This document shows positions 1-10,289 of a stretch of 64,000 bases of DNA, one piece after another. The notes below the pieces were generated by a model. The model did no database searches. It had not been told where the DNA came from and saw only the letters and a list, made by a program, of their open reading frames with translations. Origin of the DNA: Syngnathus acus (taxonomy: Eukaryota; Chordata; Actinopteri; Syngnathiformes; Syngnathidae). A program made the translations under genes and the position numbers. The stretch is taken from contig NC_051095.1 of the NCBI RefSeq assembly GCF_901709675.1, positions 24,326,956 to 24,390,955 on the forward strand. Reading direction: 5' to 3'. Position 1 is the stretch's first letter, and the number at the start of each line of letters is the position of its first letter.

Positions 1-239
1 CAGTGCTCCATGGCATTTGCTTGGCTAGCGTAGCCATTATTTTCTGGCTTTACAGCCATTGGAAAGTTGTAGAGATGATAGCCATAGTATTCTTTTGTTC
101 AGACAAGATGATGCTCGATCGTGGCAGGTGTAGTGGCAGGTGAAGCAGAGTAGATGCCCGGAATGAACGCTCAGTTTCGATATCCCTGAAAACTTTTTTT
201 CGGTCGACGGGTGGGGGGAAGGGAAAATTTAAGGATTGC

Positions 240-317
240 GGTGTTCCCCGACTTGGGGATTGAACTTGCATCGCCATCATGTCTCCAGTTTGTAGCGCAG
301 TACACTGACCACTGAGA
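240..317 (-). repeat. tRNA-related SINE head or tRNA pseudogene
   Basis: Read on the minus strand, this has an A-box-like segment (TATCTCAGTGGT) and, about 50 bases on, a B-box-like segment (AGTTCAATCCC) followed by a short G/C arm. The spacing suits a tRNA-derived RNA polymerase III promoter. The acceptor stem does not pair convincingly and the B box differs from GGTTCGANTCC, so this is more likely a SINE head or a decayed tRNA than a working tRNA gene. Confidence 0.35.
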
Positions 318-2700
318 TAAAAAGCCAGGCCATGGGTGCAGCTCAGCATGCTATGAGAAAGTGCTGACTTTAAAGGACAACATGCCAAAGGTAAGTTTTT
401 CAGGCCTTGCCTTAGTTTGCCTCCGTCTGCGTCTTCACATATTTTTATTATCTGATCAAGCGTAATTTGCATATTCATATGGCATTGTGGAGAGAGAGGA
501 GTCTGGTACTATATATTTCCACATTGATTGAGAAGTACAAGAGACGTGCATGCATGGGCAGACACATGCATCTGGAGTTTCCAAGTCCATTAAGCTGGAT
601 GACCCAGGAAGGACTTAACCTCACACCTAGGCTCGGCCCCCACTGGCTGTCACACATTCAAGTTCATACTTGGCAGCCTTTCCCCGGTTGAGTGCAAAAC
701 GAGGAAGTGCTGACCACTATAACAGGCAAGAGTGAAGACGACCACGGGTGCAAAGGGCAGAGGGAAGATAGTCCAGGCCCGAGGAACAACACGAGGGTCC
801 GCTGTCCCCAGGCTGAAAGCCAGAACAAGGCTTCCAGAGAGGGATCGGACCGCACCCCGCTGTCAACCAACCATGGAATTGATGTTTCGACATCTTAATG
901 AACATTTAACAATGAGTTTGCCCCAGGTGGTGGGCTGACCAATCGCTGGGAAAATGCTTGATTAGATATGCAGTAGAGTCTGGATTTAAATAAAAATACT
1001 GCAGACAATAAGGGTAATTTAATCATGCAAACAATGTCGTTAGCTTGGTCGATTCACCTGAGTCGCGACACAGCTCTGAATCTTTCTGAGAGTCATTACT
1101 ACACGAAAGCCTGCGTCTTTCCATGACTTATCTTCCCAGTTAAGGGAATATATAGTTATAGTAGTATAGGTTGGGAATGTTTATTTGTAAAGTCAATGAC
1201 TGAACCACTGAGTCAGCGTAGATTTGGAGATAGTGGGATCCTGCAGCTCAAGACAGAGTGGAGCTTCTTTGTAACTAATGAACAGAAGTGCTGTAAAGGC
1301 ACAGGGTGGCAGCTACAACACCTACAAAATGTTTTGCCACTCTGGTAGCAATTCATTTTCAAAATCTATTATCAATGTTCCTTATATTTCTATATAATGT
1401 GTATTATAAATGTTCCTTATATTTTCATATTGTGTAGAAAGTGTTTTTAGAATTGAATTGCTCTGCAATCCACCTCTTTTTTCAAAACAAAATGGTTAAG
1501 CCCCCTGTACTGCTTATTGGAAAGTAAATTGAGTAGACAATAAAACCCCGGATCTCAACGCTAATTCATTCCAGAAGGAGCGTTGAGAAGCGACACCGTC
1601 ACGTTCCGAAGCCACAGTACATAAAACCGCAATAAACAACACAGATACAGGAAAGCAAAAGCTTGGAGCACACCTTTACGCAGTCTGTCTGCGGCACTTG
1701 ACACATCAGACATTTAAAAGACAAATAATGAGCTCAAATAAATAAATTAAACATGACAAAATAACACTAAACACAAAACATACTTAGCCATTGTTGGAAT
1801 TTCTCAATGCTGATTACGCTAGTCGCACTCTGCGGCATAAACTGACAACAATTTGTCTATGCCCAAGTTACTCAATGCGTGTTTGTTTTTCTTCTGATTA
1901 GGGAAGGTATTCACACCAACACAATAAAAACATACTCACAAGATGGTTGAATCTGATCCGATCTGTTATTATTGATCCGCTGGGTTCAGGAAAATGTACA
2001 ACGTTGGAACACTTTTTCTACCCTGCCGAAGCTCTCGCCCGCTTACGGGCTGAGTCAAAAAGCCGGTGCTCTACTCCTGGAGTCAGACACACTGATATAG
2101 TAGCCTGTCAATGTTACAATGGAGTTGTTCTCCCCTCCCGTCAGATTTCCCACAACATGTAACATACACTCATTCTTGGGCTATATTTAATCTCCAAAAC
2201 ATTATGACTGTGAACAGACTATTTACTGATATTATTAATTGTTCAAAATACTTACAGGTCTCATATAGTTGGCATCTCAGAGTGCTTTATTAGGTCTGAG
2301 CTCATTGTCTGTCATGCTGACCTGCAGGCTCCGAATGTTTTCTTATACAGGTAAATACATCAATACATTTTAATATTAATGAATGCACTTCACACCAAAG
2401 GATATTAAAAGATAGTTTTTTGCGAACAGGAATTTTGCATCTACTACCTCACCAAGAGCCAAAGGGTTACCTGTACCTAACCCTAACCCATAAATAATGC
2501 CCCAAAACCAAATCAATGTGAACGAAAGGATGGCTATTGTTTACAAATACAGTGTGACATCGGTAAGTGCACACAGTCACCCGTGCCTATCGTGTTATTG
2601 CACATGTGCGGAAGTTGAGCTGGTGTGTTACATTTCGTGCAAATGTTCATTACTGAAAAAGCATTAAAGCTCCGTCGTCCAGCCTCTTAAATATAACATA

Positions 2701-2893
2701 CAGTAGCTCTCTTTTTACATGGTTGTTATCTTGTGAACTCAAGTCTAGTAGGACTGATCTTGTGGCCTCGCCAGTGCAGCTTTCTGGCTATTGTTTACAA
2801 ATACGTACAGTAGCTCTCGGTTGTTATGATATGAAATCAACTCTCAGCATGAACCCCCGTGATCTTGTGGTCTCACGGGGGCAGCTTTCTGGA
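2701..2893. repeat. Imperfect tandem duplication, unit about 105 bp
   Basis: Two adjacent segments (about 2701-2785 and 2807-2893) share the same order of words: ACAGTAGCTCT, then GATCTTGTGG, then GCAGCTTTCTGG. The phrase TGGCTATTGTTTACAAATAC also occurs twice (about 2531 and 2786). It is a diverged local duplication of unknown origin. Confidence 0.55.
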
Positions 2894-2962
2894 AGCACGG
2901 CATGCACAAATGCAGTCAGGCGTCACAATGGTTAAAACCCGCTGAACAACAACGTCAACTCC

Positions 2963-2973
2963 AAGATGGCGGC
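2963..2973 (+). promoter_or_regulatory. YY1-like motif at the LINE 5' end
   Basis: AAGATGGCGGC matches the YY1 consensus and overlaps the ATG of the LINE ORF, three bases inside the element as bounded by its target-site duplication. Human L1 also has a YY1 site at its extreme 5' end, where it sets accurate transcription initiation. A similar role here is inference. Confidence 0.5.
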
Positions 2974-5947
2974 GCCCCAGTTGGCCGCGGCCGCGACGGC
3001 TCTCGACAACCGACGAGTATTTTCACAAAATATGTCGCCTAGGACACTACAAACAACACAAAGTTTAGTTTATCCATCCAGTAGATTAGTATATGATCGC
3101 CAGCGCCTGCTGGAGGTACGGTCATCAAGTGTTTTCGGACTCGTAGCCACAACTACCCTAGTCTGTTTACGTAGCCTCGGAGTGCTTAGGGCGCTAGCCC
3201 CAGAAGCTCACGATGCAGCGGGCTCGCCGGGCAGCACACGCCGGAGGAGGAGTAAGCGTAGGCGGTGTGACCGGCGGCGAAAGCGCGGCTGTCGAGGTGG
3301 GCTAACGGCTAAGCTTAAAGCTAACCCCTACAAACCGCCGCTTCCATCCATCTTCCTCTCCAACGTCCGCTCACTGGATAATAAAATGGACCATCTACAA
3401 CTAGAACTCTCTTCAAAGAGGGAGGTTAGAAACTGCTGCGCTCTCATCCTGACGGAGACATGGCTGAACTCATCAATACCGGACAACGCCGTTAGCCTGG
3501 AGGGGCTCGCTACATTCCGCGCCGACAGAAACAGCGAGCTAAGCGGTAAATCCCGAGGAGGTGGGCTGTGTGTCTACATCAACAAAAACTGGTGCAAAAA
3601 TGCTAGATCTGTCGCCAGCTTCTGCTCTTCGGACATCGAGCTTTTGACTGTTAACTGCAGACCCTTCTACCTGCCCAGAGAGTTTACTGTTGTTAGCATC
3701 ACGGCTGTGTATGTGCCTCCTAGCGCTAATACTAAAGAGGCCATGAGTGTTCTCTATCGGACAATCAGTGAGCTGCAATCCACGCACACAGAGGGTGTTT
3801 TCATCATTGCTGGGGACTTCAACCAGGCTAACATGAAGACTATTCTCCCTCATTTTTACCAACACGTGGATTTTCCAACTCGGGGAGAGAACACTCTGGA
3901 CTTGGTTTACACCAATATAAAGGATGCATTCAGAGCAGCCCCCCGCCCCCACCTCGGCTCTTCAGACCACCTATCTGTTATGCTAATCCCTGCATACAGG
4001 CCCCTGCTGATCAGAGCAAAACCCACAGTGAAGCAGGTGAGGGTGTGGTCTGAGGGGGCCATGGAGGCACTCCAGGACTGCTTTGAGTGCTCTGACTGGG
4101 ACATGTTCAAATCAGCAGCAACATATGACAATCAGATCGACATTGATGAGTATGCCATGACTGTGTCAGCCTACATAAACAAATGCACCGAGGACGTCAG
4201 CACCACTAAGAACATCATCACCCGAGCCAACCAACGACCCTGGATGACTGAGGAGGTACGTCATACGCTACGAGCACGGAACTCAGCCTTCAAGTCTGGC
4301 GACAAGGAGGCACTGAGGACAGCGAGAGCCAACTTGAACCGTGCCATCAGGCTAGCGAAGCGAAGCCACAGTCGAAAAATTCAGGATTTTTTCCACGACG
4401 CCAATAACACCAGGAGTATGTGGCAAGGCATACGGGCGATCACGGACTACAACTTACCCTCCCCCCCGGTGGGTGAGGTCAATGCTGACTTCCTAAATAG
4501 TCTAAATAACTTCTTTGGGCGTTTTGAGGCACTAAACGGCACTCCTGCAGTTAAAACTGTTCCCCACCAGGAAGAGGAGGCCCTCTGCCTTGACTCAGCC
4601 GACGTGTGGAAGACTCCGAGAAGAGTCAACCCACGTAAGGCCCCAGGCCCCGACAACATACCTGGGCGGGTGTTCAAGGAATGTGCAGGCCAGCTGGCTG
4701 GTGTCATCACAGACATTTTTAACATCTCGCTGGACCAAGCCAAAGTGCCAGTATGCTTCAAGGCTGCCTCCATCATTCCGGTGCCGAAGAAACCTCAAAT
4801 CACCTCATTGAATGACTACAGACCTGTGGCACTGACTCCCATCATGATAAAGTGCTTCGAAAGGCTGCTCAAAGAACACATCGTCTCCAGACTCCCCCCA
4901 ACATTCGATCCGTTCCAGTTCGCCTACCGGCAGAACCGCTCTACTGAGGATGCCATCTCCTCCGTTCTTCACCTGAGCCTGGCTCACCTGGAGGAGAGGA
5001 ACACCCACGTGCGGTTGCTGTTCCTGGACTTCAGCTCAGCGTTTAACACCATCATTCCACAACATCTGGTGGAAAAACTGGAACACCTGGGCTTCAGCAC
5101 CCCCCTTCGAAACTGGCTGCTAGACTTCCTCACCAACAGACCTCAGTCAGTCCGGGTCGGACAGAACACCTCAGATGTCATCACCCTCAGCACAGGCTCC
5201 CCTCAGGGCTGCGTCCTGAGCCCCCTGCTGTTCACCCTGATGACACACGACTGCGCCCCCAGGTTCACCACCAATCACATCGTGAAGTTTGCAGACGACA
5301 CAACGGTGGTGGGCCTCATCAGGGACAACAACGACCTGGACTACAGAGAGGAGGTGGAGCAGTTGGTGGGCTGGTGCAGAGAAAATAGCCTGATCCTGAA
5401 TGTGGAGAAGACGAAGGAGATCATCGTCGACTTCAGGAAGAACCAGCCTCACCATGCTCCACTGATCATCAACAGCTCAGCTGTGGAGGTGGTCAGCAGC
5501 ACTAAATTCCTGGGAGTCCACATCACAGACGACCTCACCTGGACTGTGAACACCACAACACTGGTCAAGAGGGCACAGAAGCGCTTGTACTTCCTGCGGA
5601 GGATGAGGAGAGCCCACCTGCCCCCACCCATCATGAGGACGTTCTACCGAAGCACCATAGAGAGCATTCTGACAAGCTGTCTCTCGGTGTGGTGTGGAGG
5701 TTGCAGCGCCTCCGATTGGAAGAACCTGAGGAGAGTGGTGAGGACAGCAGAGAGGGTCATCGGGGCTCCTCTTCCCTCCATTCAGGACTTGTCATCCCAG
5801 CGCTGCGTGTCCCGAGCCCGTAATATTATCAGTGACCCATCACACCCCCACCATCCCTGCTGCCCTCTGGGAAGAGGTTTCGCAGCATCCGCTGCAGGTC
5901 CACCAGGTTCTGCAATAGTTTTTTCCCTGCTGTCGTCAGACTGTTGA
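2966..5947 (+). CDS. LINE endonuclease/reverse transcriptase (L2-like)
   Basis: A 993-residue ORF for target-primed reverse transcription. The first 115 or so residues are a variable N-terminus with an Arg/Lys-rich patch. An APE-type endonuclease follows (SNVRSLDNK, then LTETWLN, then GDFNQAN, then SSDH near residues 325-335). The reverse transcriptase then carries [32 protein letters not shown] and the catalytic FADDTT (about residue 775). The ATG lies in a strong context (AAGATGG). No stop interrupts endonuclease or RT. The final 30 or so codons run out of frame: the usual LLPSG-KRFRSI ending is readable in another frame from about 5850, so a one-base loss has probably altered the C-terminus. 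Confidence 0.85.
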   Translation: MAAPQLAAAATALDNRRVFSQNMSPRTLQTTQSLVYPSSRLVYDRQRLLEVRSSSVFGLVATTTLVCLRSLGVLRALAPEAHDAAGSPGSTRRRRSKRRRCDRRRKRGCRGGLTAKLKANPYKPPLPSIFLSNVRSLDNKMDHLQLELSSKREVRNCCALILTETWLNSSIPDNAVSLEGLATFRADRNSELSGKSRGGGLCVYINKNWCKNARSVASFCSSDIELLTVNCRPFYLPREFTVVSITAVYVPPSANTKEAMSVLYRTISELQSTHTEGVFIIAGDFNQANMKTILPHFYQHVDFPTRGENTLDLVYTNIKDAFRAAPRPHLGSSDHLSVMLIPAYRPLLIRAKPTVKQVRVWSEGAMEALQDCFECSDWDMFKSAATYDNQIDIDEYAMTVSAYINKCTEDVSTTKNIITRANQRPWMTEEVRHTLRARNSAFKSGDKEALRTARANLNRAIRLAKRSHSRKIQDFFHDANNTRSMWQGIRAITDYNLPSPPVGEVNADFLNSLNNFFGRFEALNGTPAVKTVPHQEEEALCLDSADVWKTPRRVNPRKAPGPDNIPGRVFKECAGQLAGVITDIFNISLDQAKVPVCFKAASIIPVPKKPQITSLNDYRPVALTPIMIKCFERLLKEHIVSRLPPTFDPFQFAYRQNRSTEDAISSVLHLSLAHLEERNTHVRLLFLDFSSAFNTIIPQHLVEKLEHLGFSTPLRNWLLDFLTNRPQSVRVGQNTSDVITLSTGSPQGCVLSPLLFTLMTHDCAPRFTTNHIVKFADDTTVVGLIRDNNDLDYREEVEQLVGWCRENSLILNVEKTKEIIVDFRKNQPHHAPLIINSSAVEVVSSTKFLGVHITDDLTWTVNTTTLVKRAQKRLYFLRRMRRAHLPPPIMRTFYRSTIESILTSCLSVWCGGCSASDWKNLRRVVRTAERVIGAPLPSIQDLSSQRCVSRARNIISDPSHPHHPCCPLGRGFAASAAGPPGSAIVFSLLSSDC

Positions 5948-6196
5948 ACGTTCAAACGTAGCATTCCTCTGCACACTTGTAAATACTGCTTTTATCTCCT
6001 GCACTGTTTACATACTTTATCACTGCTGCACTTTGTACTTTATACTTATCTTATTTCATATTTTTATATAGAATGTCACTTTTTAACCAGCCGCAATACC
6101 ACTACATTGTTGAAAGCCGTATGCAACAAAATTTCGTTTTGTGTACACCCAGTGTTGACAAAATGACAATAAAGTTTGTCTAAGTCTAAGTCAACT

Positions 6197-7170
6197 AACA
6201 TCAGTTTTCGAAGCTTTTTCTGAGAACCAAGACAAAGTTTTCCGGATATTTTGCGTTGAAAACCAAATATGTCAAGTACCGAGTCAGTTGACTTCTAAGG
6301 TTCCACTGTAGTTTATACAGTGCTTGTATCGCAACTTTGAGCTCACAATCAAAGCAAAAAGTCCAAAGAATGATGGTTGGTATCTCAAAAACATGTCAAG
6401 GCACCACTAGTATGATTGCAGAATCGAAAGGGGTTAGATTTTTTTTTTTTTGGACAGGGGATTACCACAGGTGTTATGAAAGGAACACTATCCCACAAAC
6501 ATATTGACAACCGATTGTCATATATAACGTGTTGTAGTATTGTTTAGACCATAACTGCCAGCACAAAAGCCGATATAGATGACAATGTGACCATCAAATC
6601 GGTGTTAATTGCCAAGTTCTCCTATTTACAGGTTGATCTTTGATTCTGATTGTTGATAGTAAATGTGTCTTTGCATGTGTGAATGACAATCCACAATTTT
6701 CTCTTTCGACTTGTTTCTAGGCAACGGTGAGAATGTTCTTGGTAGAGTATATCTTCCTCTCTTTGAAGTGGTTATCACACTGATCTCAATTATCTGTTGC
6801 TATGGTGATTAAATTTAGTGTCAGCTACAGTAATACAGTTTACTATAGATGTCATAATGCCTCTCATAAGACCAATTAGAAGAATGCTTTTCTTTTTAGT
6901 ATTGTCTTCAGTGTACTGGTCTTCTGGAACATGTCATGTGAACATAGTTTAAAATACAATGCAGCCATGTTCCTGTTTTTCCTATTGTACATCAATTTTG
7001 GGGCAAGTTGCTCTTCTCTTGAGCTTCTGCTGTTCATTATGTAAGAGAAATAATGATGGTTGGACAGGAAACAAAAATAATCATTTAAAATTTGTCGCGG
7101 TCAGTCACCAGTAAATCAAATGGTACCTGAGCGACGATATTAAAGTTATAAAAAAGCCCAGCTACAATTA
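6197..7170. other. Intergenic, no gene seen
   Basis: The first 120 bases resemble the flank of an older dispersed repeat. A short poly-T run lies near 6440. No convincing ORF or structural element was found up to the MITE at 7171. Confidence 0.5.
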
Positions 7171-7968
7171 CCGTAATTTTCGGACTATAAGTCGCTCCGG
7201 AGTATAAGTCGCACCAGCCATAAAATGCCCAAAAATGTGAAAAAAAACATATATAAGTCGCTCCGGAGTACAAGTCGCATTTTGGGGGGCAATTTATTCG
7301 ACAAAATCCAACACCAAGAACAGACATGAACGCGCAACAACAGGCTAAACGATACGGTATGCTAACGTGACAAACACAAACGAGGAGCTGAGAACGGGCC
7401 TGACGTAACATTCAGTTATTTAAAAAAAACTATTACATAAATAACACGTTTATAAAACCATCTGTGTCACTCCAATTCATTAAATCCATCGATCGTCCTT
7501 TGTCAACAATGCCGTGTGCCGCGCCGCAGTTCAAATTATTCCACAGGCCCATACAACGATATATAAACTATATTTTAAATAACTATCACATAAACAACAA
7601 TATTATCAAACCATTTGTGTCACTCCAAATCATTAAATCCATACATCAAATTTCTCGTCCTTTATGTCATCCTGGTGACAGAGGACATGTCCAGAGGATA
7701 TGGCGCTTTAAAGTGTTAATTACTTTATTTGATTTTTTCTCTCTATTTTTCATGTTTTGAATATGTTCAAGATAAAGATATCAAAGCATGTGAAGTGATC
7801 AACTATACTAAAAATAACATGTGAAGTGGTCAACTATACTTGTAAGTGATGTGTTAATGATCAAGTAAAAATTTGTGAAAAAAAACATATATAAGTCGCT
7901 CCTGAGTATATGTCGCCCCCCCACCCAAACTATGAAAAAAAACGCGACTTATAGTCCGAAAATTACGG
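7171..7968. mobile_element. Pogo/mariner-like MITE, copy 1 (798 bp)
   Basis: Terminal inverted repeats begin CCGTAATTTTCGGACTATAA at both ends and are flanked by TA at 7169-7170 and 7969-7970, the Tc1/mariner/pogo target duplication. A second motif, ATAAGTCGCNCC, recurs just inside each end. The interior has no transposase, so the element is non-autonomous. It matches the copy at 13203-14183 over its full length. Confidence 0.85.
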
Positions 7969-7970
7969 TA

Positions 7971-8861
7971 AGTACCCTATGTATTTAAGTTGATTGAATG
8001 TTTATTTAGTCATGTATCCTAACTAGTTACAACAGTTTTGACAAGTATTTTGTAGAGAAGGTTTTGTGCTTTTCCTTACGTGTTAAGCACACATAAAAGG
8101 ATTGATGAACCCTGCTAAAAAACTCAGATAACTAATTAAAAAAAAAACAGCATAGACTAGCTTGTTTTTGTTTGTTTTGTTTTTGTTTTGTCTTGCTGGT
8201 GTTAACAGTGACCACCGGACAATCTGCTCTACCAACTGATCCACAACTACGCCAACCTGCAAGACAAACATGCTGGCAAGTAAAAACTGGCAAATAGCTG
8301 GTTTTCAAATCAGACGAGTAAAAACTGTTCAAATATTTTAAAAAGATTATTTTTAAAATTGAAGACAATTTTTCAATTTTAGTAATGAATGAATGAATTC
8401 GATGGACAATTTGTCTTTGCGGGCCACATAATATGATGTGGTGGGCCGTATCTGGCCCCCGGGCCTTGAGTTTGACACCTGTGATCTACATCATACGTTG
8501 CTCAGAATGTTTTAAAAAGCCATTTATTTATTTATTGGACTTTTTTTGTCCAACTTTTCAATTTCGACAAGCCAACCAAAGTTGTCCTTGTACTCATGTA
8601 TCTGAAATTGTCGCACACAGGCCAGCTGACTGGCAGCGCTACCACGCACACGGGCCAGCATACGCCGTTGCACAGCGGGCAGCTGCCACAAACACCTTAG
8701 AAGAAGAAAGAAGAGAGCTTTATAGCAGCGGGGCTGGCCGGCCAATGCACTGGCAAGTCTTGCGAACACCACCACCGGCCGGGGGACAGCTTACTGGCAG
8801 CAATGCGACTGGCAAGTCCGGCGAAGGTTAGGGTTATCGTTTTTGTCATTATTTTTACATA
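7971..8861. other. Intergenic with a hAT-like terminus
   Basis: Around 8425-8484 the sequence ends GGCCTTGAGTTTGACACCTG. This matches the CAGGTGTCAAACTC-type terminal repeat of many teleost hAT elements, here as a right end. I could not find its partner. A T/TTG-rich tract lies at 8160-8200. No gene is visible. Confidence 0.4.
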
Positions 8862-8941
8862 CAGTATCTCACAAAAGTGAGGACACCCCTCTCATTTCTG
8901 CAATGTTTTGATTATATCTTGTAATTGGGACAACTGAAGAT

Positions 8942-9290
8942 TGACACGGGTCGGATGGAGCAGGGCGACCAAATGCAGCTTGGACCAGGGTTTATTGGAG
9001 AACACAAACTAACAGACTCGGTAAACTGACATGACTTAACAAACAAAACCAACAACAGGACTGACCAACAAAGATGTGCAACAAAAAGACATGAAGACAT
9101 TAAGACAACAACAAGACATAATGATCCGACGGGGCGTGAGGGGCAGACAGGACTTATATACACGACAGGTAGCAAGAGGCAGGTGAGAATAATCAAACTA
9201 ATCATGGGCACACAGGAGGGGAGGGGCGAGCACACAGACAGAAACCAAGACAGAGACACATAGTAACACGGCTGGGGACGAGACGTGACA
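8942..9290 (-). mobile_element. Solo LTR, family B
   Basis: About 349 bp beginning TGACACGG and ending GACGAGACGTGACA. It is closely related to the solo LTR at 59150-59491 and to the split one at 47590/58661. Read on the minus strand it has an AATAAACCCTGG polyadenylation-type region near its end. It interrupts the Tc1 relic, so it is younger than that element. Its target duplication is not clear. Confidence 0.6.
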
Positions 9291-9324
9291 CACTTTGAGA
9301 CAAAGTTAAGTAGTCACTGTAGAG

Positions 9325-9537
9325 CAGGGGTCACCAACTCCGGTCCTCAAGGGCGCCAATCCAGCCTGTTTTAGATGTATCCCCCCTGCAACACACCTGA
9401 TTCAAATAATCAGGATCGCTATCAGCCTTAATAGAGCTTGCTGATGAGCTGATCATTTGAATCAGGTGTGTTGTTGCAGGGCTGCACCTAAAACAGGCTG
9501 GATTGGCGCCCTTGAGGACCGGAGTTGGTGACCCCTG
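9325..9537. mobile_element. hAT-type MITE, 213 bp, with 8-bp TSD
   Basis: The element begins CAGGGGTCACCAACTCCGGT and ends with the inverse of the same sequence; the inverted repeats extend over much of its length. The 8-bp direct repeat CTGTAGAG flanks it exactly (9317-9324 and 9538-9545), as hAT transposition predicts. It has no coding capacity and lies inside the Tc1 relic. Confidence 0.9.
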
Positions 9538-9669
9538 CTGTAGAGCTTGGACAAAGAAGTAAATATATTGTTACTTCAAAGTAACTCAAAATACAACAAT
9601 GAATGTGTAAAATGCTGGGAACATAAGTGAGTAAACCCCAACTGAAAATGTCAAAATTGGACCCAAATG

Positions 9670-10289
9670 TCAATATTTTGTGTGGCCACGATTATTTTCC
9701 AGCATTGCTGTAACCCTTTTAGGCATGGAGTTCACCAGAGCTTCACAGGTCGCCGCTGGAATCCTCTTCCAGTCTTCCATGATGACATCACGAAGCTGGT
9801 GGATGTTGGAGACCTTGCGCTCCTCCACCTTCCGTTTGAGGATGCCCCACAGATGTTCAATAGGGTTTAGGTCTGGGGACATGCTTGGCCAGTCCTTCAC
9901 CTTCAACCTCAGCTTCTTTAGGAAGGCAGTGGTCGTCTTGGAGGTGTGTTTGGGGTCGTTATCATGTTGGACTACTGCTCCGCGGCCCAGCTTGAGGAGG
10001 GAGGGGATCATGCTCCGCTTTAGTTTTCCACGGTACATGTTGGCATTAATTGTTCCCTCAATGAACTGTAGCTCCCCAGTGCCAGCAGCACTCATACAGC
10101 CCCAGACCATGACGCTCCCACCACCATGCTTGACACTGTAGGCAAGACACACTTGTCTTTGTACTCTTCACCTGGTTGCCGCCACACACGGCAAACACCA
10201 TCTGAACCAAATATGTTTATCTTGGTCTCATCAGACCACAGGACATGCTTTGATGTCTGTATAAACCTTTGATGTCTATTGTTATGCAA
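9670..10289 (-). pseudogene. Tc1 transposase, broken and N-terminally truncated
   Basis: The DDE catalytic part of a Tc1 transposase. The upstream frame (10092-10289) carries the first catalytic Asp in LWSDETK. The downstream frame (9670-10152) carries the second Asp in HDNDPKHTS and the DD34E glutamate in SPDLNPIEHLW. A frameshift near 10145, within the segment leading to GGGSVMVWG, separates the two. The DNA-binding helix-turn-helix half is missing because the copy ends at the junction with the long-TIR element. It cannot make an active enzyme. Confidence 0.85.

Larger units (their letters stand above)
1..2953. other. Repeat-rich region without a recognised gene
   Basis: All open frames here are shorter than about 145 codons, overlap one another and show no motif I recognise. 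The stretch from about 1546 reads like part of a degraded dispersed repeat. A similar-looking tract follows the LINE insertion at about 6190-6310, so the LINE may have landed inside an older element, but I could not confirm this. Otherwise I see nothing codable. Confidence 0.5.
2961..6189 (+). mobile_element. L2/CR1-type LINE, nearly full length
   Basis: A non-LTR retrotransposon with one long endonuclease-reverse transcriptase ORF and a 3' UTR. It ends in an ACAATAAAG motif and a short TCTAAG-repeat tail. The 7-bp direct repeat GTCAACT borders it at 2954-2960 and 6190-6196, which I read as the target-site duplication. By that boundary the element starts only five bases before the ORF's ATG. 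No separate ORF1 is present. Clade assignment rests on RT and endonuclease motifs only. Confidence 0.85.
8862..10270 (-). mobile_element. Tc1-like transposon relic with nested insertions
   Basis: A Tc1-type terminal repeat (CAGTATCTCACAAAAGTGAG) follows TA at 8860-8861, and a second GTGAGT-type repeat appears near 9628. The transposase frame runs toward the left end. The element has been entered by a minus-strand solo LTR (8942-9290) and a hAT MITE (9325-9537). It is cut off at the N-terminal side of the gene, where the long-TIR element begins at 10271. Confidence 0.75.

Noticed and set aside
240-317. Functional tRNA gene
   Set aside because: A- and B-box-like words are present, but the acceptor stem does not pair and the T arm is irregular, so I list it only as tRNA-related.
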